A stretch of 64,000 bases of DNA from an uncultured Sphingomonas sp. (GTDB taxonomy: Bacteria; Pseudomonadota; Alphaproteobacteria; Sphingomonadales; Sphingomonadaceae): the NCBI GenBank assembly GCA_913775975.1, contig CAJYLQ010000017.1, positions 1 to 64,000 of the forward strand. The letters are read 5' to 3'. The notes below the pieces were generated by a model. The model was given only the letters and a program-made list of their open reading frames with translations. It searched no databases and was not told where the DNA came from. Shown here piece by piece: positions 1 through 9,368 of this stretch. Within the stretch, counting starts at the first letter, position 1, and the number at the start of each line of letters is the position of its first letter. The position numbers were made by a program, and so were the translations under genes.

Positions 1-1
1 G

Positions 2-1003
2 GCGCTGCACGATGTCGGCGCCGGCTCCGGCGGCACGCGCAATATCGGCGGCAACACGCATTATCACGTCGATCTCGAAGGCGAACTGGCCGACCTGCAC
101 GGCAAGGAAGCGGCGCTGCTCTTCACCTCCGGCTACGTCTCCAACGAGGCGACGCTGGCGACGATGGCGAAGATCCTGCCCGGCTGCGTGATCTTCTCCG
201 ACGAACTCAACCACGCCTCGATGATCGCGGGCATCCGCAACGCGGGCTGCGAGAAGCGCGTGTTCCGCCACAACGACGTCGCGCATCTGGAGGAATTGCT
301 GGCCGCCGAGGATCCCTCGGCGCCCAAGCTGATCGCGTTCGAAAGCGTCTATTCGATGGAGGGCGATGTCGCCCCCATCGCCGCGATCTGCGACCTCGCG
401 GACAAGTACAACGCGCTGACCTATCTCGACGAGGTCCATGCGGTCGGCATGTACGGCGCGCGGGGCGGCGGCATTTCGGAACGGGATGGCGTCGCCGACC
501 GGCTGACGATCATCGAGGGGACGCTGGGCAAGGCGTTCGGCGTGATGGGCGGCTATATCGCCGCCGACCGCACGATCGTCGACGTGATCCGCTCCTATGC
601 GCCCGGCTTCATCTTCACGACCTCGCTTTCGCCCGTGCTCGTGGCGGGCGTACTGGCGAGCGTGCGCCACCTGAAATCCTCCAGCATCGAGCGTGAGGGG
701 CAACAGGCCGCCGCCGCGAAACTGAAGGCGATGCTAGCGGATGCCGGCCTGCCGGTGATGATCGGCGAGACGCACATCGTGCCCGTGATGGTCGGTGATC
801 CGGTGAAGGCCAAGAAGATCAGCGATATCCTGCTCGCAGAATATGGCGTGTACGTGCAGCCGATCAACTACCCGACCGTCCCGCGCGGCACGGAGCGGCT
901 GCGCTTCACGCCGGGCCCGGCGCATGACGAGGCGATGATGCGCGAACTGACGCAGGCGCTGGTCGAAATCTGGGGCAGGCTGGAATTGAAAAAGGCGGCC
1001 TGA
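2..1003 (+). CDS. hemA: 5-aminolevulinate synthase (5' end truncated by window)
   Basis: Open frame from base 2; [13 protein letters not shown]..., PLP-lysine region [14 protein letters not shown] and ALAS C-terminus. Confidence 0.95.
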   Translation, partial: ALHDVGAGSGGTRNIGGNTHYHVDLEGELADLHGKEAALLFTSGYVSNEATLATMAKILPGCVIFSDELNHASMIAGIRNAGCEKRVFRHNDVAHLEELLAAEDPSAPKLIAFESVYSMEGDVAPIAAICDLADKYNALTYLDEVHAVGMYGARGGGISERDGVADRLTIIEGTLGKAFGVMGGYIAADRTIVDVIRSYAPGFIFTTSLSPVLVAGVLASVRHLKSSSIEREGQQAAAAKLKAMLADAGLPVMIGETHIVPVMVGDPVKAKKISDILLAEYGVYVQPINYPTVPRGTERLRFTPGPAHDEAMMRELTQALVEIWGRLELKKAA

Positions 1004-1010
1004 CCGCCCC

Positions 1011-1448
1011 TTACAACAGGCCGGCGAGGATCGTCAGCCCGCCAAGCCCCAGCGAAAGCGGCACTCGCAGTGCCATCCAGTTGTCCGGCGCCTCCCCGGT
1101 CGCGACGAGATGCCGGTCCACCAGCAGCGTCGCGAAGATCGCGGCCCCCAGCGCCACCAGCGCGGCCCCGCGCGGCAGGACGAACAGCTGGCCGAGCCCG
1201 ATCGCCAGTGCCGCCAGCGACGGCAGCACCGCGACGGCGGCCAGGCTGGCCTGTCCGGCATCCCGCCGCATCGCGAACCCCCACCAGATGCCGCCGAGGA
1301 AACTGAGGATCAGCCCGCCATAGAGCAGCGCGATCCCCTGCCCCAGCGGCGCATCCAGCCCGGTCACGACCAGCCCCGCCGCCGCGACCTGTGGCAGCAG
1401 CCCGGCAAAGCCCAGCGCCAGCGCCACCCATCCCACGCGCGGGGTCAT
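1011..1448 (-). CDS. DUF3429-like multi-pass membrane protein
   Basis: 145-aa hydrophobic ORF with GGIWWGFAMRRD motif. Confidence 0.75.
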   Translation of the reverse strand: MTPRVGWVALALGFAGLLPQVAAAGLVVTGLDAPLGQGIALLYGGLILSFLGGIWWGFAMRRDAGQASLAAVAVLPSLAALAIGLGQLFVLPRGAALVALGAAIFATLLVDRHLVATGEAPDNWMALRVPLSLGLGGLTILAGLL

Positions 1449-1503
1449 CGCATTTCGTCCGTCATCATGGCGAGGAAACGATGCCGCCGCGCCGACGATC
1501 CCC

Positions 1504-2199
1504 TCACACCTTCGCCAGCGGCCCGGCGGCGATGACGGCGCCGGTCGGCTTGCCGGTCGGCGACCCGCCTGGCGGCTCGATGGAGATGGCGAGCGTCGCT
1601 CCCGGCACCAGCCGCGCCCGATCCGTCGGCGTCAGCGGCAATTGCGTCGCCGCCCCCGCCAGCAGGCCGAGTGGATAGGGCATGCCATCGCCGCCGATCA
1701 CCCAAAGCTGCGCGACACGGCCCGCCGGCACGGTCGGCGCGGCGGTCAGGCGCAGAGCACCTGCGCCCGCATCGAACGTCGCGGCGACGGCATCGCGCGC
1801 CGCCCCCTGCCCCGCCAATGCGGCCACCAGCGGCGCGGGGGTGGCGACCGGCGCACGCGGTGCCTCGCCCGGCCGCAGTGCGACGATGACGAGCAGGCAC
1901 GCGGCCAGCGCGGTACTGGCGATGGCAAGAAGCGGCCATGGAAAGCGCCGCGATCGCGCCGACGCCGGCGATGGACCGCCAAGGCTGGCATCGATCCGGT
2001 CGATCAGCCCCTCGGGCGGCTCCGCCTCCGGCCACAGGTCGAACAGCTGCGCCAGCCATTGCCGCCAGCGTTCCACCTCCGCCGCGAAGTCCGGTTCAGC
2101 GAGGACGCGCCGCAGCGCCGCCGCGCGCTCCTCGCCATCGAGCGTGCCGAGCGCCAGTTCGGCCGCGGCGACATCCGGCTCGGCCCCGTCATCGGTCAC
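1504..2199 (-). CDS. Anti-sigma factor (RskA/anti-sigma-K-like)
   Basis: N-terminal AAELALGTLDGEER zinc-less ASD-like segment, one TM, RskA-like C-terminal domain; overlaps the upstream sigma gene. Confidence 0.85.
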   Translation of the reverse strand: MTDDGAEPDVAAAELALGTLDGEERAAALRRVLAEPDFAAEVERWRQWLAQLFDLWPEAEPPEGLIDRIDASLGGPSPASARSRRFPWPLLAIASTALAACLLVIVALRPGEAPRAPVATPAPLVAALAGQGAARDAVAATFDAGAGALRLTAAPTVPAGRVAQLWVIGGDGMPYPLGLLAGAATQLPLTPTDRARLVPGATLAISIEPPGGSPTGKPTGAVIAAGPLAKV

Positions 2200-2758
2200 G
2201 GTGCAGGCACTCCTTCAAGCGGGCAAGGCCCCGACGGATCCAGCTTTTCGCGGTGCCGGCGGGCACGCCGCGTCGCTCCGCCAGCTCGGCATAGGTCACG
2301 CCATCGAAAAAGGCGGTGCGGATCGCGTCCGCCTGTCGCGCCTCCAGTTCCCGCAGGCAATCGTGCAGCGTGTGGCGCTCACCCTCTTCGACCAGCATCG
2401 CCTCGGCATCCGGGGCGGGGTCGACGGGCTCGGGCGCATCCTCCAGCCGGCCGGCGAAGCGGGCGGCATTGGCGCGGCGCCAGTCGATCGCCTTGTTGCG
2501 CGCGATCGTCGCCAGCCAGCTGATCGGGCTGGCCCGCCCCGGCTCCCAGCCGCCCGCGCGGCGCCAGATCACCAGATATACGTCGTGCAAGACATCCTCC
2601 GCGGCCTGTCGGTCACCGCAGATACGCAGCGTGATGCCAAACAGCTTCGCGGAGGTCAGACGATAGAGTTCATGGAACGCGGCGCGGTCCTCGCTGCCCG
2701 TCGCGATCAGCGTCGCGGCCAGATGCGCGCGGGCCGTGTCACTGGCGGTTCGACGCAT
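2189..2758 (-). CDS. ECF-family RNA polymerase sigma factor
   Basis: Region 2 (AEDVLHDVYLVIWRRA) and region 4 (GVTYAELAERRGVPAGTAKSWIRRGLARLKECL). Confidence 0.92.
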   Translation of the reverse strand: MRRTASDTARAHLAATLIATGSEDRAAFHELYRLTSAKLFGITLRICGDRQAAEDVLHDVYLVIWRRAGGWEPGRASPISWLATIARNKAIDWRRANAARFAGRLEDAPEPVDPAPDAEAMLVEEGERHTLHDCLRELEARQADAIRTAFFDGVTYAELAERRGVPAGTAKSWIRRGLARLKECLHRDR

Positions 2759-2762
2759 CGGT

Positions 2763-4097
2763 TCAGTCCGCGAGGGGCTTGGCGACGGCGCCGCGATGCA
2801 TCACGAAGTCCACCGTTTCCAGCCGGCGCACATCCTCCAGCGGCGATCCGCGCACGGCGATGATGTCCGCCGCCTTGCCCGGGGCGATCGTTCCGATCGT
2901 ATCGCTCTGGCCCAACAGGTCGGCCGCCGCGACGGTGGCGGTGCGGATCGCCTGCGCCGGCGTCATGCCGATCTTGTCGACCAGCAGCGCGAACTCCTGC
3001 GCATTGATGCCATGTTTCGAAACGCCCGAATCGGTGCCGAACGCGAATTTCACTCCCGCCTTCAGCGCACGCCGATGGCTGTCGACCATCGCGGCCGCCG
3101 CCGCCTCGGCCTTGGGGATGGTAGCGGGCGGCAGTGCGCCCGATCGGGCCTGCGCCAGCGCGGCGACGGGGGCGAGTTCGGTCGGGACCAGATAGGCCCC
3201 CGTCTTGCGGAACAGCGCAATCGCCTCGTCGTCGAGGAAGCTGCCATGCTCGATCGAATCGGCGCCGGCCGCCAAGGCCGCCTTCGTCCCGTCGGCGGCA
3301 TGGCTGTGCGCTGCGGCCTTCCTGCCCAGCCCGTGCGCGGTTTCGACGATCGCGCGCATCTCTTCCGGGGTGAAGGCCCGGCCCAGCCCACCCGCGACGT
3401 TGGAGAGAACGCCGCCGGTCGCGGTGAACTTGATCACCTGCGCCCCCAGCGCGACCTGCCGCCGCACCGCGCGCCGGCAATCGTCGGGGCCGTCGCAGGT
3501 GTTCTCCACCGTCTCCGCGATGGCATGGGCGAAGGGCTCGGCGACGCCGTTCGTCGGATCGCCATGGCCGCCGGTGACGGAGATGGGACTGCCCGCATTG
3601 ACGATCGTCGGCCCCGGCACGTCGCCGCGCTCGATCGCGTCGCGCAGCGCGCGAATGCCGCGCGGCTCGCCGCCTAGGTCGCGCACCGTGGTGAAGCCCG
3701 CCATCAGCGTCGCGTGCGCATTGCCCGCGCCATAGAGGATGTCGTCCGCCGCCTCCGTGTTCAGCGCCGTCAGCCGCGCCCGCATCGGATCCCCACCGAT
3801 CCCGAGCAGGTGGACGTGGGCGTCGATGAGTCCGGGCAGCACGAAGCGGTCGCGCAGGTCGATGACGCGCGCGCCCCGTTCCGGCGTCGCGAAGCCGTCG
3901 CGTACCTCCACGATCCGGCCGTCGCGCACCAGGATGGTGCTGGCCCCGCGCGGCCGCTCACCCGGTCGATCGAGCAGCTGGCCGGCCAGGATATACGTCA
4001 CCGCCCCGGTCGCAGCCGGCGCGGGGGCGGCGGGCGTCTGCGCCGCGACCGGGATGGCCGCCGTCATCAGCACGGCAGCGGTGATCGAACGCAGCAT
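2763..4097 (-). CDS. Amidohydrolase-family protein with signal peptide (prolidase/imidazolonepropionase-like)
   Basis: LIDAHVHLLG, HSHAADG, FGTDSGV metal-binding motifs; N-terminal signal peptide. Confidence 0.9.
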   Translation of the reverse strand: MLRSITAAVLMTAAIPVAAQTPAAPAPAATGAVTYILAGQLLDRPGERPRGASTILVRDGRIVEVRDGFATPERGARVIDLRDRFVLPGLIDAHVHLLGIGGDPMRARLTALNTEAADDILYGAGNAHATLMAGFTTVRDLGGEPRGIRALRDAIERGDVPGPTIVNAGSPISVTGGHGDPTNGVAEPFAHAIAETVENTCDGPDDCRRAVRRQVALGAQVIKFTATGGVLSNVAGGLGRAFTPEEMRAIVETAHGLGRKAAAHSHAADGTKAALAAGADSIEHGSFLDDEAIALFRKTGAYLVPTELAPVAALAQARSGALPPATIPKAEAAAAAMVDSHRRALKAGVKFAFGTDSGVSKHGINAQEFALLVDKIGMTPAQAIRTATVAAADLLGQSDTIGTIAPGKAADIIAVRGSPLEDVRRLETVDFVMHRGAVAKPLAD

Positions 4098-4198
4098 CCA
4101 GTCCCCCGAAAACGCGGGCGCGAATGCCCGTCGACGGCGGAGGGTAAGGCAAAAAACCTGCCGGGCAAGGGGATTGACCCGCCCGGCGAGGCGGTCGC

Positions 4199-4492
4199 TC
4201 AGGCCGCGTTCTTCTTCACGCTGTCCGCCATGCGCGCCAGCTGCTCGGGCGTCGCCTCCGCCTGGTGCCGCGCCTTCCAGTCGTCATAGGGCATGCCGTA
4301 GATCGCCTCGCGCGCCGTCGCCCGGTCCAGCCCCGCCGCTTCGCCCAGCCAGTCCGACAGGCAGTTGCGGCAGAACCCCGCCAGCCCCATCAGGTCGACA
4401 TTCTGCGCATCGGTGCGATGGCGCAGATGGCGGACGAGACGGCGAAAGGCCGCGGCCGCCGCCGCGTCGTCGATATGGTCGATGCTATCCAT
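4199..4492 (-). CDS. DUF1244 family protein
   Basis: MDLMGLAGFCRNCLSDW-type core with YGMPYDDWKARHQ; likely start at the internal Met giving about 97 aa. Confidence 0.85.
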   Translation of the reverse strand: MDSIDHIDDAAAAAAFRRLVRHLRHRTDAQNVDLMGLAGFCRNCLSDWLGEAAGLDRATAREAIYGMPYDDWKARHQAEATPEQLARMADSVKKNAA

Positions 4493-4570
4493 ACGTAAGC
4501 TCCAAGGTTGATCGCCAGCCAATAGAGTCTAGGAGAACGCGCGGAAGCCCCTTCAGGAAGCCGTACCCCC

Positions 4571-6043
4571 ATGTCCAAGGCTCTCGCCCCCCGCGCGCGC
4601 AAGGTCCGTATCCTCGCGACCCTCGGCCCGGCCAGCAATTCCCCCGAAATGATCGCGACGCTGTTCCAGGCGGGCGCGGACGCGTTCCGCATCAACATGA
4701 GCCATGGCGACCAGGAATCGAAGATCCCGGTCATCAAGGCGATTCGCGCGATGGAGGCTCGGTTCCGCCGGCCGACCACGATCCTGGCCGACCTTCAGGG
4801 CCCGAAACTGCGCGTCGGCCGCTTCGCCGACGGGCGGGTGACGCTGGAGACGGGATCGACCTTCGTCCTCGATCGCGACCCCACGCCGGGCGATGCGACC
4901 CGCGTCGAACTGCCGCATGACGAAATCTTCGCCGCGATCGAACCGGGCGCCCGCCTGCTGCTCGACGACGGCAAGCTGGTGCTGCGCGTCTCGGATCACG
5001 ATGCCCACACGATCACGACGACGGTCGAGGTCGGCGGGCCGCTGTCGAACAACAAGGGGTTGAACGTGCCGGACGTGGTGCTGCCGATGGCGGCGCTGAC
5101 GGAGAAGGACCGTTCCGATCTCGCCTTCGCGGTCGAGCAGGGTGTGGACTGGATCGCCCTGTCCTTCGTCCAGCGGCCGGAGGATCTGATGGAGGCGCGC
5201 GGGCTCATCAAGGGCCATGCCGCGCTGCTCGCCAAGATCGAGAAGCCCGCGGCGATCGAGCGGCTGGAAGAGATCATCGAACAGTGCGACGGCGTGATGG
5301 TCGCGCGCGGCGATCTGGGCGTCGAGCTGCCGCCCGAGCAGGTGCCGCCGCTGCAGAAGCGCATTGTCGAGGCCTCGCGCCGGCTCGGTCGTCCGGTGGT
5401 GGTCGCGACGCAGATGCTCGAATCGATGATCACCTCGCCCTCGCCAACCCGCGCCGAGGTGTCGGACGTCGCCACCGCCATCTATGACGGTGCCGATGCG
5501 ATCATGCTGTCGGCGGAGAGCGCGGCGGGCAACTGGCCGGTCGAATCGGTGTCGATGATGAACGCGATCGGCCAGTCGGTCGAAAGCGATCCGGCGCATG
5601 GCGACCGCGTCCATTTCACCGTGATGCGCCCCGATCCCACCACCGCCGACGCGCTGGCGGAGGCGGCGAAGGGGATCGCGAAGACGGTGTCGGCCGCCGC
5701 GATCATCTGCTTCACCTCGTCGGGCTCGACCGCGCGCCGCATCGCGCGCGAACGGCCGTCCGTGCCGATCCTGGTGCTGACGCCCAATGCGGAAACCGCC
5801 CGTCGCATGGGCCTGCTGTGGGGCACGCATGCCGTTCAGACCCGCGACGTCGAGTCCTTCGAGGAAATGGTCGCCAAGTCGAAGCGGATGGCGCTGCGCC
5901 ACGGCATGGCGAAGGCGGGTGAGCAGGTGATCGTGATGGCCGGCGTACCGTTCCGTACGCCGGGCTCCACCAACGTGCTGCACGTCGTGCGAATCACCGG
6001 TGACGAGCTGAAGAACTATACCGGCGAGGCCGGCGAAAACTGA
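4571..6043 (+). CDS. pyk: Pyruvate kinase
   Basis: RKVRILATLGPASN, ADLQGPKLRVG, MVARGDLGVELPPEQVP, VATQMLESM motifs. Confidence 0.97.
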   Translation: MSKALAPRARKVRILATLGPASNSPEMIATLFQAGADAFRINMSHGDQESKIPVIKAIRAMEARFRRPTTILADLQGPKLRVGRFADGRVTLETGSTFVLDRDPTPGDATRVELPHDEIFAAIEPGARLLLDDGKLVLRVSDHDAHTITTTVEVGGPLSNNKGLNVPDVVLPMAALTEKDRSDLAFAVEQGVDWIALSFVQRPEDLMEARGLIKGHAALLAKIEKPAAIERLEEIIEQCDGVMVARGDLGVELPPEQVPPLQKRIVEASRRLGRPVVVATQMLESMITSPSPTRAEVSDVATAIYDGADAIMLSAESAAGNWPVESVSMMNAIGQSVESDPAHGDRVHFTVMRPDPTTADALAEAAKGIAKTVSAAAIICFTSSGSTARRIARERPSVPILVLTPNAETARRMGLLWGTHAVQTRDVESFEEMVAKSKRMALRHGMAKAGEQVIVMAGVPFRTPGSTNVLHVVRITGDELKNYTGEAGEN

Positions 6044-6059
6044 TCGGCCTGCCTGCGAG

Positions 6060-6088
6060 GAGGTGGCCGGGCGCTACCCGGCCACCTC
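6060..6088. terminator. Bidirectional terminator hairpin between pyk and mfd-like gene
   Basis: Perfect 12-bp stem GAGGTGGCCGGG / CCCGGCCACCTC with 5-nt loop CGCTA; loop contains the stop codon of the minus-strand gene. Confidence 0.75.
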
Positions 6089-9000
6089 TTCCAGCACGTC
6101 GGCGACGCGGCGCAGGCGTTCCGCCGGCCCGGGGATCCGCTCGGCCAGCAGCCAGCGGCCATTCTTCGCCGCCAGCCCCTTCGGGACCGGGCCATCTTTT
6201 TGCGGGGTGAGGGCGATGGCGGCGGGGCCGGCATCGACCCTTGTGATCGCCGCGGCTTGCGCCAGCCGGCGGACGCGCGCCAGATCGATCAGGATCAGCG
6301 CTTCTTCGGGGATCGCGCCGAAGCGATCCTCCAGCTCCTCCTCGAACGCATCGATCCCCGCCTCGTCGGTCAGCCGCGACAGGCGGCCGTACAGCGCCAG
6401 CCGCACCTCCTCTTCCGGGATCCAGCGTTCGGGCAATCGACCGGCAACCTCCAGCGTCAGCTCGGGCGCTGGCGGATCGACCGGCTCGCCGCGCGCCGCG
6501 CGCAACGCGCGGGTGAGCAGGAACTGGTAGAGGTCGATGCCGATCAGCTTCATGTGCCCGGCCTGTTCCTCGCCCACCAGGTCCCCGGCGCCGCGCAGAT
6601 CCAGATCACGCGCGCTGATCGCAAAGCCGGCGCCCAGCCGGTCGAATGCCTGGAGTGTCCTCAGCCGCTTCAGCGTCGCAGGCGCGATCGTGGCGCCCGC
6701 CTCCGTCGCGAGCATAAGCTGCCCGCGCCGTCCGCCCCGCCCTACGCGGCCGCGCAGCTGATGCAGCTGCGACAGGCCGAAACGGTCGGCATGATGGACG
6801 ATCATCGTGTTGGCGCGCGGCACGTCCAGCCCCGCCTCGATGATGTTGGTCGCCAGCAGGACATCGCCCTCCCCCTGCGCGAAGCCCACCATCGCCTCGT
6901 CCAGCGTCGCGGCCGGCATCCGGCCATGCGCCTCAACCAGCGACAATTCCGGCACCAGCCGCCCCAACCGCTCCGCCAGCGCGGCCATGTCGCCGATGCG
7001 GGGCACCACGACGAAGCTCTGCCCGCCGCGCCCCTTTTCACGCAGCAGTGCGGCGCGGACGGCGGCATCGTCCCATTCGCCTACGGCCGTCCGCACCGGC
7101 TGGCGACGCGCGGGCGGGGTCGCGATGACGGAAATCGCCTGCAAGCCGACCAGCGCCGATTGCAATGTGCGCGGGATCGGCGTCGCGCTCAGCGTCAGGA
7201 CATGGCCGGCGCCCAGCCCCGCCAGCTTCGCCTTGTCCGCCGCACCGAAGCGCTGCTCCTCGTCGATCACCATCAGCGCCAGATCGGCATAGGCCACGCC
7301 CTTGCCCGCGACCGCGCCGGTGCCGATCAGGATCGCGATCGACCCGTCCTTCACCCCGGCGAGCACGCGCTTGCGCTCCGCCGCGCTGGTCAGGCGCGAC
7401 AGCCCCGCGACCTCGAGCCCGCTGTCCGCGAAACGCCGTCGGAAGGTTTCGAGATGCTGGCGCGCCAGTACCGTCGTCGGCGCGGCGATCGCGACCTGTC
7501 GCCCCGCCGGCGCGACCATCGCCGCCGCGCGCAAGGCCACTTCGGTTTTTCCATAGCCGACATCGCCGACGATCAGCCGGTCCATCGGCCGCCCGCTCGC
7601 CAGATCGTGGCGCACCGCCGCGATCGCCCGCGCCTGATCCGCCGTTTCCGTAAAGCCGAACCCCGCCGCGAATCGTTCATACGCGCCTGAATCGGGGGTG
7701 ACGGGATCGGTACGCCGCGCGTCCCGCTCCGCCGCCAGGTCGGCCAAGGCCTTCGCGCTTTCCGCCACCGCGCGATCGATCGCGCCGCGCCGCTTCTGCC
7801 AGCTCGATCCGTCGAGCGAGTCGAGCGTCACACCGTCCCCATCCGCGCCATAGCGCCAGATGCGATCCGCCTCCGTCACCGGTACCAGTCGCCGCGCCTC
7901 GCGGGCATAGGTCAGGACGATCGCGTCACCGCCGTCGCCGGTCGGCTCCAGCCCCTCGACACGACCGATGCCGAAATCCTCGTGCACCACCACGTCGCCG
8001 ATCGCGAGTTCACCCGCTCCGCCGAACAGCGCGCCGGCCGCCTCCGACGCGCCCGACGCATGCCCGGCGCGCCCGCCGAGCAGGTCGGTGGCGGCGACCA
8101 GCGCGATCCGCTCGTCCACGAAGCCGCGATCGACGGGCGCGGTCAGCAGCAGCGCGGCGCCCGGTTTCGCCTTCTCCACCGACGCCCAGTCCGCGACCAT
8201 GTCGAAGTCACGCTTGGCGGCGCGTGAAAGGCGCGGGCCAAGAAAGCGCAGGTCACGCGCGCTGCCCGCCACGACCAGCACCCCCTCGGTCGCCTGCGCG
8301 AACCGCGCAAAGGCCCGCAGTGGCGCGCGCTTTTCCACAAAGCGGGGAATGGCATCGGCCATCTCCATCGCGGGCGGAGTGGGGCGCTTCGCGCTGTCCG
8401 CCGCCCAGCGGTCGGCATCGACCAGCGCGGCGGGGGTCCGGCCGCGCCGCCCCCGCTCCGCCGCGATGGCCAGAAAGCGGTCGCGCCGCGCCTGCGCGCC
8501 CGGCTCCATCGATACCGCCGCGTCGGGCAGGTGCGCCAGCAGCGAGACGCCATCGCCGATCTCCGGCTCCGTCGCGCGACCAAGCTCCACGCGGTCCAAC
8601 GCCTCGACGGTACGCTGCGTTACGGGGTCGTACCGGCGGATCGCGGCGACCTGCCCGTCCGACAGTTCCAGTCGCACCGGCGTCTCGCGATCGGCGGGGA
8701 AGATATCGATGACCTGCCCGCGCACCGCGATCTCGCCCGGTTCGTCAACGCGGTCGTCGACGACATATCCATTATCCGCCGCAGTCTGCGCGAACGCGTC
8801 CGGGTCCAGCGCGTCCCCCGTGGACACGACCGGCGGAGCCGCATCGAACGCCGCGGGCTCCGGATAGCGCATCGCGATCGCCTCCGCAGTCGTGACGAGG
8901 ATCACGCGCGGACGCCGTTCCTTCTCCGTCAGGGCCCGGCGGACGCTGCGCAGGGCGGCGACGCGGTGCCCGACATTGGCCGGGGATGCCGGCGCCGCGT

Positions 9001-9235
9001 CGCCGGGCAGCGCATCGCTGGCGGGAACATGCGCGACGACCGCGTCCGGGGCGAAGGCCGTCAGGATCGCCGCCAGTGCGATCGCCTGCTGCTCATCCAC
9101 CGCGACGTGAATCACGTCGCCCTTCGCGCGCGCCAGCACGGCCGCGACGGCGCTCGCCGGGGATGATCCGCGATCGACGGAACCGGACGCGGCGCGGGTC
9201 GGGGACGAGGCCATGGTCGCAGATAATCCTTCCAT
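6074..9235 (-). CDS. mfd: Mfd-like transcription-repair coupling helicase (divergent, about 1053 aa)
   Basis: GDVVVHEDFGIGRVEGL (RNAP-interaction domain), PMDRLIVGDVGYGKTEVALRAA, DEEQRFG, SATPIPRTL, DRFGLSQLHQLRGRVGR, C-terminal TRCF domain. Confidence 0.85.
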   Translation of the reverse strand: MEGLSATMASSPTRAASGSVDRGSSPASAVAAVLARAKGDVIHVAVDEQQAIALAAILTAFAPDAVVAHVPASDALPGDAAPASPANVGHRVAALRSVRRALTEKERRPRVILVTTAEAIAMRYPEPAAFDAAPPVVSTGDALDPDAFAQTAADNGYVVDDRVDEPGEIAVRGQVIDIFPADRETPVRLELSDGQVAAIRRYDPVTQRTVEALDRVELGRATEPEIGDGVSLLAHLPDAAVSMEPGAQARRDRFLAIAAERGRRGRTPAALVDADRWAADSAKRPTPPAMEMADAIPRFVEKRAPLRAFARFAQATEGVLVVAGSARDLRFLGPRLSRAAKRDFDMVADWASVEKAKPGAALLLTAPVDRGFVDERIALVAATDLLGGRAGHASGASEAAGALFGGAGELAIGDVVVHEDFGIGRVEGLEPTGDGGDAIVLTYAREARRLVPVTEADRIWRYGADGDGVTLDSLDGSSWQKRRGAIDRAVAESAKALADLAAERDARRTDPVTPDSGAYERFAAGFGFTETADQARAIAAVRHDLASGRPMDRLIVGDVGYGKTEVALRAAAMVAPAGRQVAIAAPTTVLARQHLETFRRRFADSGLEVAGLSRLTSAAERKRVLAGVKDGSIAILIGTGAVAGKGVAYADLALMVIDEEQRFGAADKAKLAGLGAGHVLTLSATPIPRTLQSALVGLQAISVIATPPARRQPVRTAVGEWDDAAVRAALLREKGRGGQSFVVVPRIGDMAALAERLGRLVPELSLVEAHGRMPAATLDEAMVGFAQGEGDVLLATNIIEAGLDVPRANTMIVHHADRFGLSQLHQLRGRVGRGGRRGQLMLATEAGATIAPATLKRLRTLQAFDRLGAGFAISARDLDLRGAGDLVGEEQAGHMKLIGIDLYQFLLTRALRAARGEPVDPPAPELTLEVAGRLPERWIPEEEVRLALYGRLSRLTDEAGIDAFEEELEDRFGAIPEEALILIDLARVRRLAQAAAITRVDAGPAAIALTPQKDGPVPKGLAAKNGRWLLAERIPGPAERLRRVADVLEEVAG

Positions 9236-9250
9236 AAATCAGGCGTCTGT

Positions 9251-9276
9251 AACGAGGGGTCACGGTCCGGCGTTCC
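9251..9276 (-). promoter_or_regulatory. Candidate EcfG-type general-stress promoter for the mfd-like gene
   Basis: Minus strand reads GGAAC-N17-CGTT; -10 element about 16 nt upstream of the annotated start. Confidence 0.6.
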
Positions 9277-9368
9277 GCGTCGGTCGGCGCGATCTGTACG
9301 CCAGCGGACATGGACCATCGTCTTTGGGACGATTGCCCCGCCAGCGGCCGCATGGCATGGTCGATGCC

